NCBI RefSeq assembly: GCF_900110415.1
Contig: NZ_FODR01000008.1
Coordinates: 1 to 64,000, forward strand
Source: Mucilaginibacter sp. OK283
Lineage (GTDB): Bacteria > Bacteroidota > Bacteroidia > Sphingobacteriales > Sphingobacteriaceae
Reading direction: 5' to 3'
Length of the DNA: 64,000 bases
Shown piece after piece: positions 44,767 through 52,015 of this stretch; position 1 is the stretch's first letter; every line of letters starts with the position of its first letter. The notes below the pieces were generated by a model, which saw nothing but the letters and a program-made list of their open reading frames with translations, was not told the DNA's origin and ran no database searches. The position numbers and the translations under genes are program-made.

Positions 44767-44997
44767 ATGAATATCAAAACAGCAAACACATTATTTGACG
44801 ATGGCGTATTTTCGGCCATGTACAGGGCGGGGTTTATTACCACCAAAATTTTCACTTACCGCGAAATTTACCTTTGGATCCACGCCCAGATGCAGATCCG
44901 CAATATCACCAAAAACCAGGCGGTGCTGGAAGCCGAGGTAAAATTTGGCAAAGACGAGCGTACCATCTGGCGCGCGTTGAATTGTTTTACAGAATAA
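44767..44997 (+). CDS. Small phage-cluster protein (76 aa)
   Basis: A 76-residue protein (MNIKTANTLFDDGVFSAMYR). It carries a helix-rich pattern ILTKNQAVLEA-like, ending KDERTIWRALNCF, which resembles a small winged or HTH-type DNA-binding fold. The evidence is weak. The heptamer array directly upstream makes its expression a candidate for phase variation. It sits between the tape measure and capsid modules and may regulate one of them. Confidence 0.55.
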   Translation: MNIKTANTLFDDGVFSAMYRAGFITTKIFTYREIYLWIHAQMQIRNITKNQAVLEAEVKFGKDERTIWRALNCFTE

Positions 44998-45013
44998 TCA
45001 GTTGCGGCTGTCC

Positions 45014-45291
45014 GAACCGGAATTCATCGAATTAAAGAATTAACAGAATTTCAAAATTCGAGAAATTCAGCTAATTCGTTTAATTCGAGTTCAGACAAAA
45101 AAATAATCCACTGACAAACTAGTGTCACCATTGCATTAAAACATTGTCCCGATATTTGTATAGTTCAGTCGCCTGAACCGGAATTCATCGAATTAAAGAA
45201 TTAACAGAATTTCAAAATTCGAAAAATTCAACTAATTCGTTTAATTCGAGTTCAGACAAAAAAATCAACCACTGACAAACTACTGTCACCA
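45014..45291. repeat. 117-bp direct repeat in tandem
   Basis: Copies at 45014-45130 and 45175-45291 are collinear with about five mismatches and no gap. Each contains GAATT-rich words mirrored around the middle (GAACCGGAATTCATCGAATT against GTTTAATTCGAGTTCAGAC), so each unit is itself hairpin-prone. Each ends with TGACA...TGTCA. Confidence 0.88.
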
Positions 45292-45311
45292 CCAAAACAA
45301 AAACTAATACC

Positions 45312-45353
45312 GATCTTTGAACTATGCCAATCGGCATTAATAACATTAGTAAT
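45312..45353 (+). promoter_or_regulatory. Phage promoter and leader, copy 2
   Basis: GATCTTTG (45312-45319) is a near match to the -7 box, and the dyad ATGCCAATCGGCAT follows at 45324-45337. The sequence beyond (AACATTAGTAAT) resembles the copy at 33231. It precedes the prohead module. Confidence 0.55.
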
Positions 45354-45449
45354 AATAATCGAATTCAGGCTGATCTGAGCCAAACAAAACTTCCGGACTT
45401 TCCGACTTACCGGACTTCCGGACAAAAATCCCAAATCTCAAAAAGATGA
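45324..45449 (+). CDS. Possible 41-residue leader ORF
   Basis: A frame beginning MPIGINNISNNNRIQADLSQ whose TGA overlaps the protease ATG (ATGA). The first five residues equal the alternative N-terminus of the small terminase gene (MPIGI). It may only reflect the shared leader DNA. Translational coupling is possible. Confidence 0.3.
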   Translation: MPIGINNISNNNRIQADLSQTKLPDFPTYRTSGQKSQISKR

Positions 45450-46642
45450 GTTACAAAATTTACTTATACGATACCGAAACCGACTGCATCGGGTCGGGCA
45501 GTTTATCATCGGCATACATACAAACGCAGTTGCAGGAAGCCGCCGGGCAAGACCTGGAGGTGCACATCAGCTCGGTAGGCGGCAGCGCGTTTGATGCCAT
45601 TGCCATATATGATCTGCTTAAAAAATATCCGGGCAATGTAACTACCTACATTGATGCCCTGGCCGCCTCGGCGGCCTCTATAGTAGCTATGGGTGGCAAA
45701 ACCATAGTGATGAGCAAATATGCGCTGCTCATGATCCACAAACCAATGGTTGGCAGCGGCGGCAATGCCGATGAGCTTTTAAAAGATGTGCAGATGTTGA
45801 ATGTAGTACAATCGCGCCTGGCGCAAATCTACATGGACAAGTCCGGGTTGGACGGAGTAACAGTAAACAGTTTAATAAACTCCGTCACCTGGATGACTGC
45901 CGACCAGGCCCTTGACATGGGCTTTATTGACCAGGTGGAGGATTATAGCCCTGATATTACCAACAGCGCCCTCATCAAAAAATACACTACCACAGCCCCA
46001 GCGGTTTACCAGCGATGCATTAACAAAATCTTAAACAATAAAAACAATATGAACATCGAAAACAAAGAACTTATCGAGAAAACCACGTCGGTTTTGGATA
46101 AGATTATGAACTTTTTCAAAAAAGTGGTAAACAAGCAAACCATTACCGACAAAGGCACGCTGCACCACGCCGGCGAACTGGCCGAAGGTGCCGAAGTGTA
46201 CAACGACGAAGACATGAGCACCCCGGCGGCTACAGACACCTACACCACCGCCGACGGTAAAAAGATTGACGTTAAAGAAGGCCAGGTGCAAAAAGTAGCC
46301 CCCGCGCCCGAAGCCGACCCCGAGGCCGAAGATGAGGACGACGATGTACCAACAAGCAAACTTAACCCGGCAAAAAAAGCTACCGAAATTCAAAACCGCC
46401 TGCAGCAACTAAAAGCCAGGTTACATGCCCAAAACGCGCTGTTAACCGAAGCCCGCACAGCCCTTGAAGAAGCAAGCAACCGCCTGCAAAAAACCCGCAC
46501 CGAAGTTAAAAACGAAATAAAATCAACCTACAGCCCCGAAGGCTCCAAACGCAGCAACAAAGCAAAAACCGAAACCACACCCTTCTTCGCCCCGCAAAGC
46601 GAATTAGCTAAAAATGCGGTGAAAAGGGCGGTAGCGAAATAG
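45446..46642 (+). CDS. ClpP-like prohead protease with fused scaffold-like tail
   Basis: A 398-residue protein. Residues 1-190 form a ClpP/S14-like serine protease: nucleophile Ser75 in DALAASAAS, His98 in LLMIHKPM, and a later Asp. Residues 200-398 are acidic and helical with a coiled coil (IQNRLQQLKARLHAQN, then LLTEARTALEEA). This is the arrangement of phage maturation proteases fused to a scaffolding domain. An in-frame ATG at 46049 could produce the scaffold alone. The capsid gene follows after a mirrored repeat. Confidence 0.87.
   Translation: MSYKIYLYDTETDCIGSGSLSSAYIQTQLQEAAGQDLEVHISSVGGSAFDAIAIYDLLKKYPGNVTTYIDALAASAASIVAMGGKTIVMSKYALLMIHKPMVGSGGNADELLKDVQMLNVVQSRLAQIYMDKSGLDGVTVNSLINSVTWMTADQALDMGFIDQVEDYSPDITNSALIKKYTTTAPAVYQRCINKILNNKNNMNIENKELIEKTTSVLDKIMNFFKKVVNKQTITDKGTLHHAGELAEGAEVYNDEDMSTPAATDTYTTADGKKIDVKEGQVQKVAPAPEADPEAEDEDDDVPTSKLNPAKKATEIQNRLQQLKARLHAQNALLTEARTALEEASNRLQKTRTEVKNEIKSTYSPEGSKRSNKAKTETTPFFAPQSELAKNAVKRAVAK
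46049..46642 (+). CDS. Possible nested scaffolding protein
   Basis: The in-frame ATG at 46049 (MNIENKELIEKTTSVLDKI) lies exactly at the junction between protease and helical tail, and would give a 197-residue protein made only of the scaffold-like part. Lambda C/Nu3 uses this nested design. Internal initiation here is an inference. Confidence 0.4.
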   Translation: MNIENKELIEKTTSVLDKIMNFFKKVVNKQTITDKGTLHHAGELAEGAEVYNDEDMSTPAATDTYTTADGKKIDVKEGQVQKVAPAPEADPEAEDEDDDVPTSKLNPAKKATEIQNRLQQLKARLHAQNALLTEARTALEEASNRLQKTRTEVKNEIKSTYSPEGSKRSNKAKTETTPFFAPQSELAKNAVKRAVAK

Positions 46643-46722
46643 TCGATGGCCGATAGTCGATAGACCATAGATAAAAAATTACAATTACCAAACCATGGAC
46701 CATCGACTATGGTCTATGGACT
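46640..46722. repeat. Mirrored repeat (ATAGACCATAG / AGTCGATGG words)
   Basis: The left arm 46640-46670 holds TAGTCGATGGCCGATAGTCG and ATAGACCATAG. The right arm 46693-46722 holds their complements (CCATCGACTATGG, CTATGGTCTATGG) in permuted order, around a 22-nt core. It separates protease and capsid genes. Confidence 0.75.
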
Positions 46723-46735
46723 CTAAAACAAAAAA

Positions 46736-47944
46736 ATGGCTCAATTTACATTCACCAACAACACCTATGCCGGCGAAGCGCTGGCCGGGTTCATGGCAAG
46801 CACGCTGCTGGAAGCCGATTCAGTAAAGCGTGGACTGCTCACCGTTATTAACGACGTTAAAGCCCGCAAAATTATCCTTGATGTTGACGACGAAGTGGTA
46901 CTGCAAGACCCATCGGGCATTTTCCACGACCAGGGTACCACCACCATGCAAACCGAAAGCTACCTTGACCCCGTAGTTTACGAATTTATGAAACAGGAAC
47001 AATGGGACAAACTGGCCCAAAGCTGGGAAGCCCAATCCCTTAAACCCGGCGCCTTTATGGATTACGAAGGCATTGTAGACTTATCCGACTTTATGGTGCA
47101 GCGCTACTTAACCAAAATACAGGTAGCCAACGAGCGACTGTACTGGTTAGGTAAAGGATCAACTAAAGAAGCCACCTTTAGCGCCCCATTTGCCGGCTTA
47201 CTGCCAACCATTGCAGCGGCATCGGGCGTGTACAAAGTAGGCCTGGGTAAACCAACAACATCTATGAGTGCTACAGCCATCAGCGCTTTAGGCGTGGTTA
47301 CCGTGGCCGATACATCAACCTTAGCCGATGGCGATGTAGTAACCGTTACCCAGGTTACCGGTACCAGCAAGGATACCACCAACGGCGCGCCGGGTATCGA
47401 TTTAACCGGCCAGTCGTACTTTATCCAGGTGTTAACGCCTACCACGTTTAGGCTGGTGCGCAACTACAACGAGGTTAACAGCCGCAAACCGGCAACATTC
47501 CTGAATACCTCATCTGCGGCAACCATCAGCTACATTAACGTAAGCAACGTATTGCAGGTTTTGGGCAGCGTTTACGCCCAGCTTGATCCTGCCGACCGGA
47601 TCCAGGAAGATTTTAACCTGCAGATTCCTTTACACGTAGGTTATGCCTATGCGCAGGCACAGGCCAACAAAGCGCTGAACGTTATCAACGCCTTTACGGA
47701 TATGAAGAAAATGGATTACCTGGGTATTCCGTTGCAGATCATGAACCACTGGCAGGCTAATACTATACTGGGTGCCCGTTCATCAAACCTGTTTTTAGGG
47801 GTCGATTTACTGGGCGATGCTTCCGAACTTTCAACAGTTTACATGAAGCCCTATACCAATGATAACGTAGTACGCATGAAAGCCCGCATGAAAGCAGCCG
47901 TAAACTTCAAATTTGCCAACGAGCTGTTTTACTTAAGCGCTTAA
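46736..47944 (+). CDS. Major capsid protein
   Basis: A 402-residue protein beginning MAQFTFTNNTYAGEALAGFM. It is predicted to be the head shell subunit from its size, its place directly after the maturation protease, and HK97-like features. These are a long helix region (MKQEQWDKLAQSWEAQSL), a variable inserted domain (residues about 165-260, Thr/Ser-rich, beta, including TLADGDVVTVTQVTGTS) and a C-terminal P-domain-like stretch. The insertion may decorate the capsid surface. Confidence 0.8.
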   Translation: MAQFTFTNNTYAGEALAGFMASTLLEADSVKRGLLTVINDVKARKIILDVDDEVVLQDPSGIFHDQGTTTMQTESYLDPVVYEFMKQEQWDKLAQSWEAQSLKPGAFMDYEGIVDLSDFMVQRYLTKIQVANERLYWLGKGSTKEATFSAPFAGLLPTIAAASGVYKVGLGKPTTSMSATAISALGVVTVADTSTLADGDVVTVTQVTGTSKDTTNGAPGIDLTGQSYFIQVLTPTTFRLVRNYNEVNSRKPATFLNTSSAATISYINVSNVLQVLGSVYAQLDPADRIQEDFNLQIPLHVGYAYAQAQANKALNVINAFTDMKKMDYLGIPLQIMNHWQANTILGARSSNLFLGVDLLGDASELSTVYMKPYTNDNVVRMKARMKAAVNFKFANELFYLSA

Positions 47945-47945
47945 G

Positions 47946-48081
47946 AGTAGTAAGTATCAAGTAGCAAGACAGCTGCAGGAAGTTTGAATCCGAAAGCCTT
48001 TTGTCCGAAAGTCAAAAATCTTGATACTTGATACTAACTACTTGCTACTAAATCAATAATTCAATAATTCAATAATTAATC
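47946..48081. repeat. Mirrored repeat (AAGTATCAAGTAGCAAGA words)
   Basis: The left arm 47946-47969 (AGTAGTAAGTATCAAGTAGC) is mirrored by 48019-48050 (TTGATACTTGATACTAACTA and ACTTGCTACTA) around a 49-nt core. An AATTCAATAATTCAATAATT tail then reaches the next start codon. Confidence 0.82.
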
Positions 48082-48082
48082 A

Positions 48083-48670
48083 ATGTCAATTTACAATAAA
48101 ATAAACGCGGGCTTTAAACTGGGTACAGACGAGCCTGTAACATCGGGAATAGAGGATGTTATTTACATTTTTAACCAGGATGATATCACGCTAACATATG
48201 ATGTGGCCAACCCGCTTATCATAACCGGTTTAACAGCAGTAGGTACTGCAAAGGTCTACAAGTTTGAGGGTACCAACAATAGCTTCAACACCATGAGCAA
48301 GCTCACCAAAACACAGGTGGGGCCACGTTATACCGAAGAGATAGATTTTAATATTGCCGGCTTATCGGTTGATATTAAAGGCCAGCTGATGGCGATGGGC
48401 TACGGCCGTTTACGCGCCATAGCGGTTAACAACTACAAATCGAGCGACTCGGCAATCGAACTTTTTGGTGCCGTGAACGGATTGATCCTGACCGATGCCG
48501 AACGTAACGCAGCCGATGAAACCCTGGATGGTGGCTACAAACTAAAATTAACCAATCCCGATAAGTTAAAAGAGCCCTACCCTCCCCGCGCCATCTCCAT
48601 CGCGCCCGAATCAGGTTCGGCCACTTACACCAGCACTATTGCAGCAATCGAGGCGCTGTTGGCGGCTTAA
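48083..48670 (+). CDS. Phage protein (195 aa), possible tail tube or head protein
   Basis: A 195-residue protein without an assigned family. The beta-rich sequence (EDVIYIFNQDDITLTYD, then VGPRYTEEIDFNIAGLSVDI) and the Ala/Ser-rich C-terminus would fit a tail tube protein. Its location between capsid and portal would equally fit a head decoration protein. It is separated from both neighbours by repeat-filled gaps. Confidence 0.6.
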   Translation: MSIYNKINAGFKLGTDEPVTSGIEDVIYIFNQDDITLTYDVANPLIITGLTAVGTAKVYKFEGTNNSFNTMSKLTKTQVGPRYTEEIDFNIAGLSVDIKGQLMAMGYGRLRAIAVNNYKSSDSAIELFGAVNGLILTDAERNAADETLDGGYKLKLTNPDKLKEPYPPRAISIAPESGSATYTSTIAAIEALLAA

Positions 48671-48842
48671 TTAGTGAATTGGCGAGTTAGTGAATTAGTG
48701 ATTCATTGAATTATGACTGATTATAAATCCGAGCACTCCATTCACCCTCCCTTATCAATCACTAATTCACTCATTCAATAACTCACTAATTACCCCCCCT
48801 TATCAATCAATAATTCAATAATTCACTCATTCAATAATTAAA
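48671..48842. repeat. Mirrored repeat (TTAGTGAATT / AATTCACTAA words)
   Basis: The left arm 48670-48712 has GAGTTAGTGAATTAGTGATT. The right arm 48756-48791 has AATCACTAATTCACTCATTC and ACTCACTAATT. A further row of CAATAATTCAATAATTCACT words runs to the portal start. The word family is the same as at 4532-4690. Confidence 0.8.
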
Positions 48843-50126
48843 ATGAAAACTTACTTACCGCAAATTGAGCGAAGAATATTGGTAAGGCCCAACCAAACCT
48901 ACGGGATATTAAATTACGACCTGGATAACGCTTACCCGCAGCGGATGCTGGAACTGGTTGCCGGATCGCCAACGGCTAAAGATTGCTGGAACAAAAGGAC
49001 CAAATTTATAGGCGGTAATGGGTTTGAAGCCACTGGTTTAGGCAAGCAGATCATCAATCCCAAAGGATTGACCCTGGCTAAGCTTTTGAAAGCGTTGGCA
49101 ACAGATAAGGCGCTTTTTACCGGCTTCGGCATTCATGCAAATTACAATGCCAACTTTAAAATAGCTTCGGTTAATTACATTAAGTTCGAAGACATCCGCA
49201 TGGGCGATACCGATTGCCCCGAAACGGCCAACAAGTTTGCCATTTATAACGATTGGGGCCGCAAAACCTGGAAAAACATCATGCGCAGCAAGGTTATATT
49301 CTTAGATAAATATGACCCCGACCCCGCGGTTGTGCAGCAACAGGTTGACGATGCCGGCGGGTGGGATAAATACAAAGGGCAGCTGCTTTATTTTAATCCC
49401 GAGATTGATGATTATCCCCTGATAGAAGCAGATTCTGTTTGGGAGGATTTTGAAACCGAAGCAGGCATTAAGATTTTTAACAACCGGGAGGTTACCACGG
49501 GCTTTTTGCCGTCAACCATGTTGTTCATGAAATCGCGCCGCGAAGAGGCCGATAACAGCAGACCTAATGCAGATGAATTTGCAGGAATAAATACCCCATC
49601 GCAGTTGGAGCAGGATTTAGGTGCTTTCCAGGGAACGAAAAGCGCTCAAAAAATCATTGTTATAGAATATGAGGATGAAAACTCAAAACCGGAGTTTAAG
49701 GCCTATCCTATCCAGAATAACGATAAGCTTTTTGAAACAACCGAACGATCTGTTGAAGCCCGCATCATCAAAGGATTTTCAGTACCCAAGGAACTGGTTA
49801 ATCCCGACAAATCATCTGGCTTAAGCAACGGCGGCGAAAAGAAACAGGCCATCATCGAATTTAACGATAATACCGCGCCCGACAGGCTGGAGCTTGCTGA
49901 AACCCTTGCCGAAGTATTCAGTCATTTTTATACCAATATCAATCCGGCCGGTAATTGGGCTATTACACCAGTGCCTGCCATAGCCGCCGATGATAGCCCT
50001 GGGATTAAAGCGGGTAATGCTATCAACGATCTGCTTGCATCTGCCATCCCGTTGCAAAATAAAATTGCTGCCCTGGTTTATGCCTATGGCTTTAAACAAG
50101 CCGAAGCGGAGGCTATGTGTAAATAG
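48843..50126 (+). CDS. Phage portal protein
   Basis: A 427-residue protein predicted to form the dodecameric ring at the capsid vertex through which DNA is packaged. Supporting features are the N-terminal region with NQTYGILNYDLDNAYPQRML, a beta-rich middle (NYNANFKIASVNYIKFEDIRM), a helical stem region (ETTERSVEARIIKGFSVPKE) and the SGLSNGGEKKQAIIEFND segment common to portals. The Asp-rich DDSPGIKAGN near the C-terminus follows. It lies downstream of the capsid gene, the reverse of the usual order. Confidence 0.8.
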   Translation: MKTYLPQIERRILVRPNQTYGILNYDLDNAYPQRMLELVAGSPTAKDCWNKRTKFIGGNGFEATGLGKQIINPKGLTLAKLLKALATDKALFTGFGIHANYNANFKIASVNYIKFEDIRMGDTDCPETANKFAIYNDWGRKTWKNIMRSKVIFLDKYDPDPAVVQQQVDDAGGWDKYKGQLLYFNPEIDDYPLIEADSVWEDFETEAGIKIFNNREVTTGFLPSTMLFMKSRREEADNSRPNADEFAGINTPSQLEQDLGAFQGTKSAQKIIVIEYEDENSKPEFKAYPIQNNDKLFETTERSVEARIIKGFSVPKELVNPDKSSGLSNGGEKKQAIIEFNDNTAPDRLELAETLAEVFSHFYTNINPAGNWAITPVPAIAADDSPGIKAGNAINDLLASAIPLQNKIAALVYAYGFKQAEAEAMCK

Positions 50127-50503
50127 CAGTCAGCCCCTCCTAATCCTCCCCGAGGAAGGACCATATGTGTTCGGAAGACTTTTTAGTCCCTCCCCACGGG
50201 AGGGGTGCGGTCGGAAATGAGCGCAAAGGCAGGGAGGGGTTTACACGAGCGGAGAGTTGCAAAGTGGCTTGAACGCCTGATTTAACCCCTACCTCCTCCT
50301 TCCCCAAGGAAGGAATCGCACCCCCCGCCGCTTTTTTTATTTCTCCCGGACACCCGTGAAGGGAGGAGTTAAAAACAAACATTAATCCATCGGCCCAAAG
50401 TCTCCCCTTCAGGGGGAGATTCAGAGGGGGCTTACAATAAACTTATCTATTAACATAATCAAAAGTCTCCCCCTTCAGGGGGAGATTTAGAGGGGGCTAT
50501 CCT
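50127..50503. repeat. 377-bp gap of G/C-rich mirrored repeats
   Basis: No gene. The gap contains AGCCCCTCCTAATCCTCCCC, several CCTCC/GGAGG words, and two units containing AGTCTCCCCTTCAGGGGGAG (about 50399 and 50463). The CTCCCC/GGGGAG words mirror each other, so multiple hairpins are possible. The second unit ends directly before the 50504 start. The core matches the repeat at 35124-35221. Confidence 0.8.
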
Positions 50504-51118
50504 ATGATCTATCTCATCAACCAAACCACGTTTCAGCAATACGAGGATATTACTGTAAATATAAAACCCGAACGCTTGAAGGTATTCATCAAAAAAGCGC
50601 AGGAACTGGATTTAAAACCTTTTTTGGGGCATGCCCTTTACTATGATTTTTTAAGCCATTTTAATGAAGATGGCACCCTGCAGAATGATGCCCCGCAACC
50701 TTATAAAGACCTGTTGAATGGCAGCGAGTACCTTGACGATTACGGCCATATTGTATTGTACGAAGGCCTGGCCCCTACTATGGTTTACTTCACCTTCGCG
50801 CGTTTTATTGAAAACGATGCCGTGCACTATACAGCCACCGGCCCGGTAATTAAACGCCATGAAAACGGCGACGCCCTTACATCGCCCGAAGTGGTAAAAC
50901 TGGTACAGCAGCAACGCAGCATTGCCAATGCCTATGCCAACGACATTGAAAAGTTTTTGTGGGATAATAAGGCCGATTTCCCGCTATGGCGATATAACGC
51001 CAAAAACAAAAGCAGCAGGCAGGCCGGCCCCCGGATAAGGGGTGTGGATAAAACCGACTTTAATTACCCGGGCAGCTATAACAATTACAATTTAACCATT
51101 ACCGAATTTTTAAACTGA
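50504..51118 (+). CDS. Head-tail connector-like protein
   Basis: A 204-residue protein of the DUF6712-like type often seen after the portal in Bacteroidota phages. An N-terminal helical part (NIKPERLKVFIKKAQELDL) and C-terminal RRAGPRIRGVDKTDF-like basic segments (ARQAGPRIRGVDK as seen) suggest contact with DNA or the portal ring. It overlaps the next gene by one base (TGATG), so the fibre genes are co-translated. Confidence 0.65.
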   Translation: MIYLINQTTFQQYEDITVNIKPERLKVFIKKAQELDLKPFLGHALYYDFLSHFNEDGTLQNDAPQPYKDLLNGSEYLDDYGHIVLYEGLAPTMVYFTFARFIENDAVHYTATGPVIKRHENGDALTSPEVVKLVQQQRSIANAYANDIEKFLWDNKADFPLWRYNAKNKSSRQAGPRIRGVDKTDFNYPGSYNNYNLTITEFLN

Positions 51119-52011
51119 TGGCAACCGACAAAAAAATAACCGACCTGCCGGTAGCATCCGCCATCGCTGCGTCCGACAGCTCCATTTTGGTTAAAAACGG
51201 CACCGATTACCAGTTTGCATTCAGCACCCTGCTGGAGTTTATCGGCGCCGGGTTAACCGTAGGCGCGGCCATCTCCTTCGGCACTACCCTGCCTGCCAAT
51301 ATATCGGGCAAAAATGGCGACGTTTTTATTAACACCGCCGCTGGTATCATGGCACAAAAAATAGCAGGCACCTGGGCAGTGGTTTACACCTTCCCTACCG
51401 GAAATGCAGCCGACGGAACCGTTTTGTACGGCACCAGCATTCCGGCAACCGCCACCGGCAAAAATGGCGACACCTATATAAACACGCTCACAGGCATCTT
51501 CTACAAAAAATCGGCAGGCGTGTGGGCGCAGGTATTTTCCATGCAAACAGGCCCTGCCGGCGTTGCCGGTCCGCAAGGCGCTACCGGCCCCGCCGGTGCC
51601 AATGGCAAAACTATTTTAAGCGGCATCACCAACCCATCCAATTTGTATACCGGCACCGATGGCGATTATTATGTTAACACCGCAACCTACACCTTTTTCG
51701 GCCCAAAGACAGCCGGTGTTTGGCCGGCCGGATTTTCGCTGGATAACACAGATGCCGAAGCCATAGCTAACGAGGCTGAGTTGAGAAGTGCGGCGGACGA
51801 GGAATTGCAGGGGCAGATAGATGCGTTGGCAGGCAGCTTTGATATGCGGGCATTTATATCAACTGCCCCGGTTTGTGCAGATGAGGCGGCCGCAACAACA
51901 GCAGGATTGACGGCTTATACATTGTACAAAACCAGCACAGGCGAACTACGCTATAAACTGCCTGCAGAAGGTGAAGGATTTACTTACACATTACCCCTAA
52001 TACTAAGCTAA
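51118..52011 (+). CDS. Collagen-like tail fibre protein
   Basis: A 297-residue protein with a Gly-X-Y repeat segment (GPAGVAGPQGATGPAGANG, about residues 144-162) between two related beta modules. The modules share the pattern GKNGDVFINTAAG, GKNGDTYINTLTG and GTDGDYYVNTATY, so three copies of a GDxYxNT motif are present. Collagen-like triple helices are common in phage fibres. The GDxYxNT modules may bind a host surface glycan. Structural role inferred. Confidence 0.78.
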   Translation: MATDKKITDLPVASAIAASDSSILVKNGTDYQFAFSTLLEFIGAGLTVGAAISFGTTLPANISGKNGDVFINTAAGIMAQKIAGTWAVVYTFPTGNAADGTVLYGTSIPATATGKNGDTYINTLTGIFYKKSAGVWAQVFSMQTGPAGVAGPQGATGPAGANGKTILSGITNPSNLYTGTDGDYYVNTATYTFFGPKTAGVWPAGFSLDNTDAEAIANEAELRSAADEELQGQIDALAGSFDMRAFISTAPVCADEAAATTAGLTAYTLYKTSTGELRYKLPAEGEGFTYTLPLILS

Positions 52012-52015
52012 AGAC

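Larger units (their letters stand above)
44998..45445. other. 448-bp gap with a duplicated unit and second leader
   Basis: The gap holds two 117-bp direct repeats (45014-45130, 45175-45291), then a second copy of the phage leader (45312-45353). CCGGACTTTCCGACTTACCG-type words follow, up to the protease gene. One possible 41-residue frame is listed separately. Confidence 0.8.

Noticed and set aside
45014-45291. 117-bp direct repeat as prophage att sites
   Set aside because: Both copies lie inside the structural cluster and only 161 bp apart, not at its ends. No matching repeat was seen at either flank.
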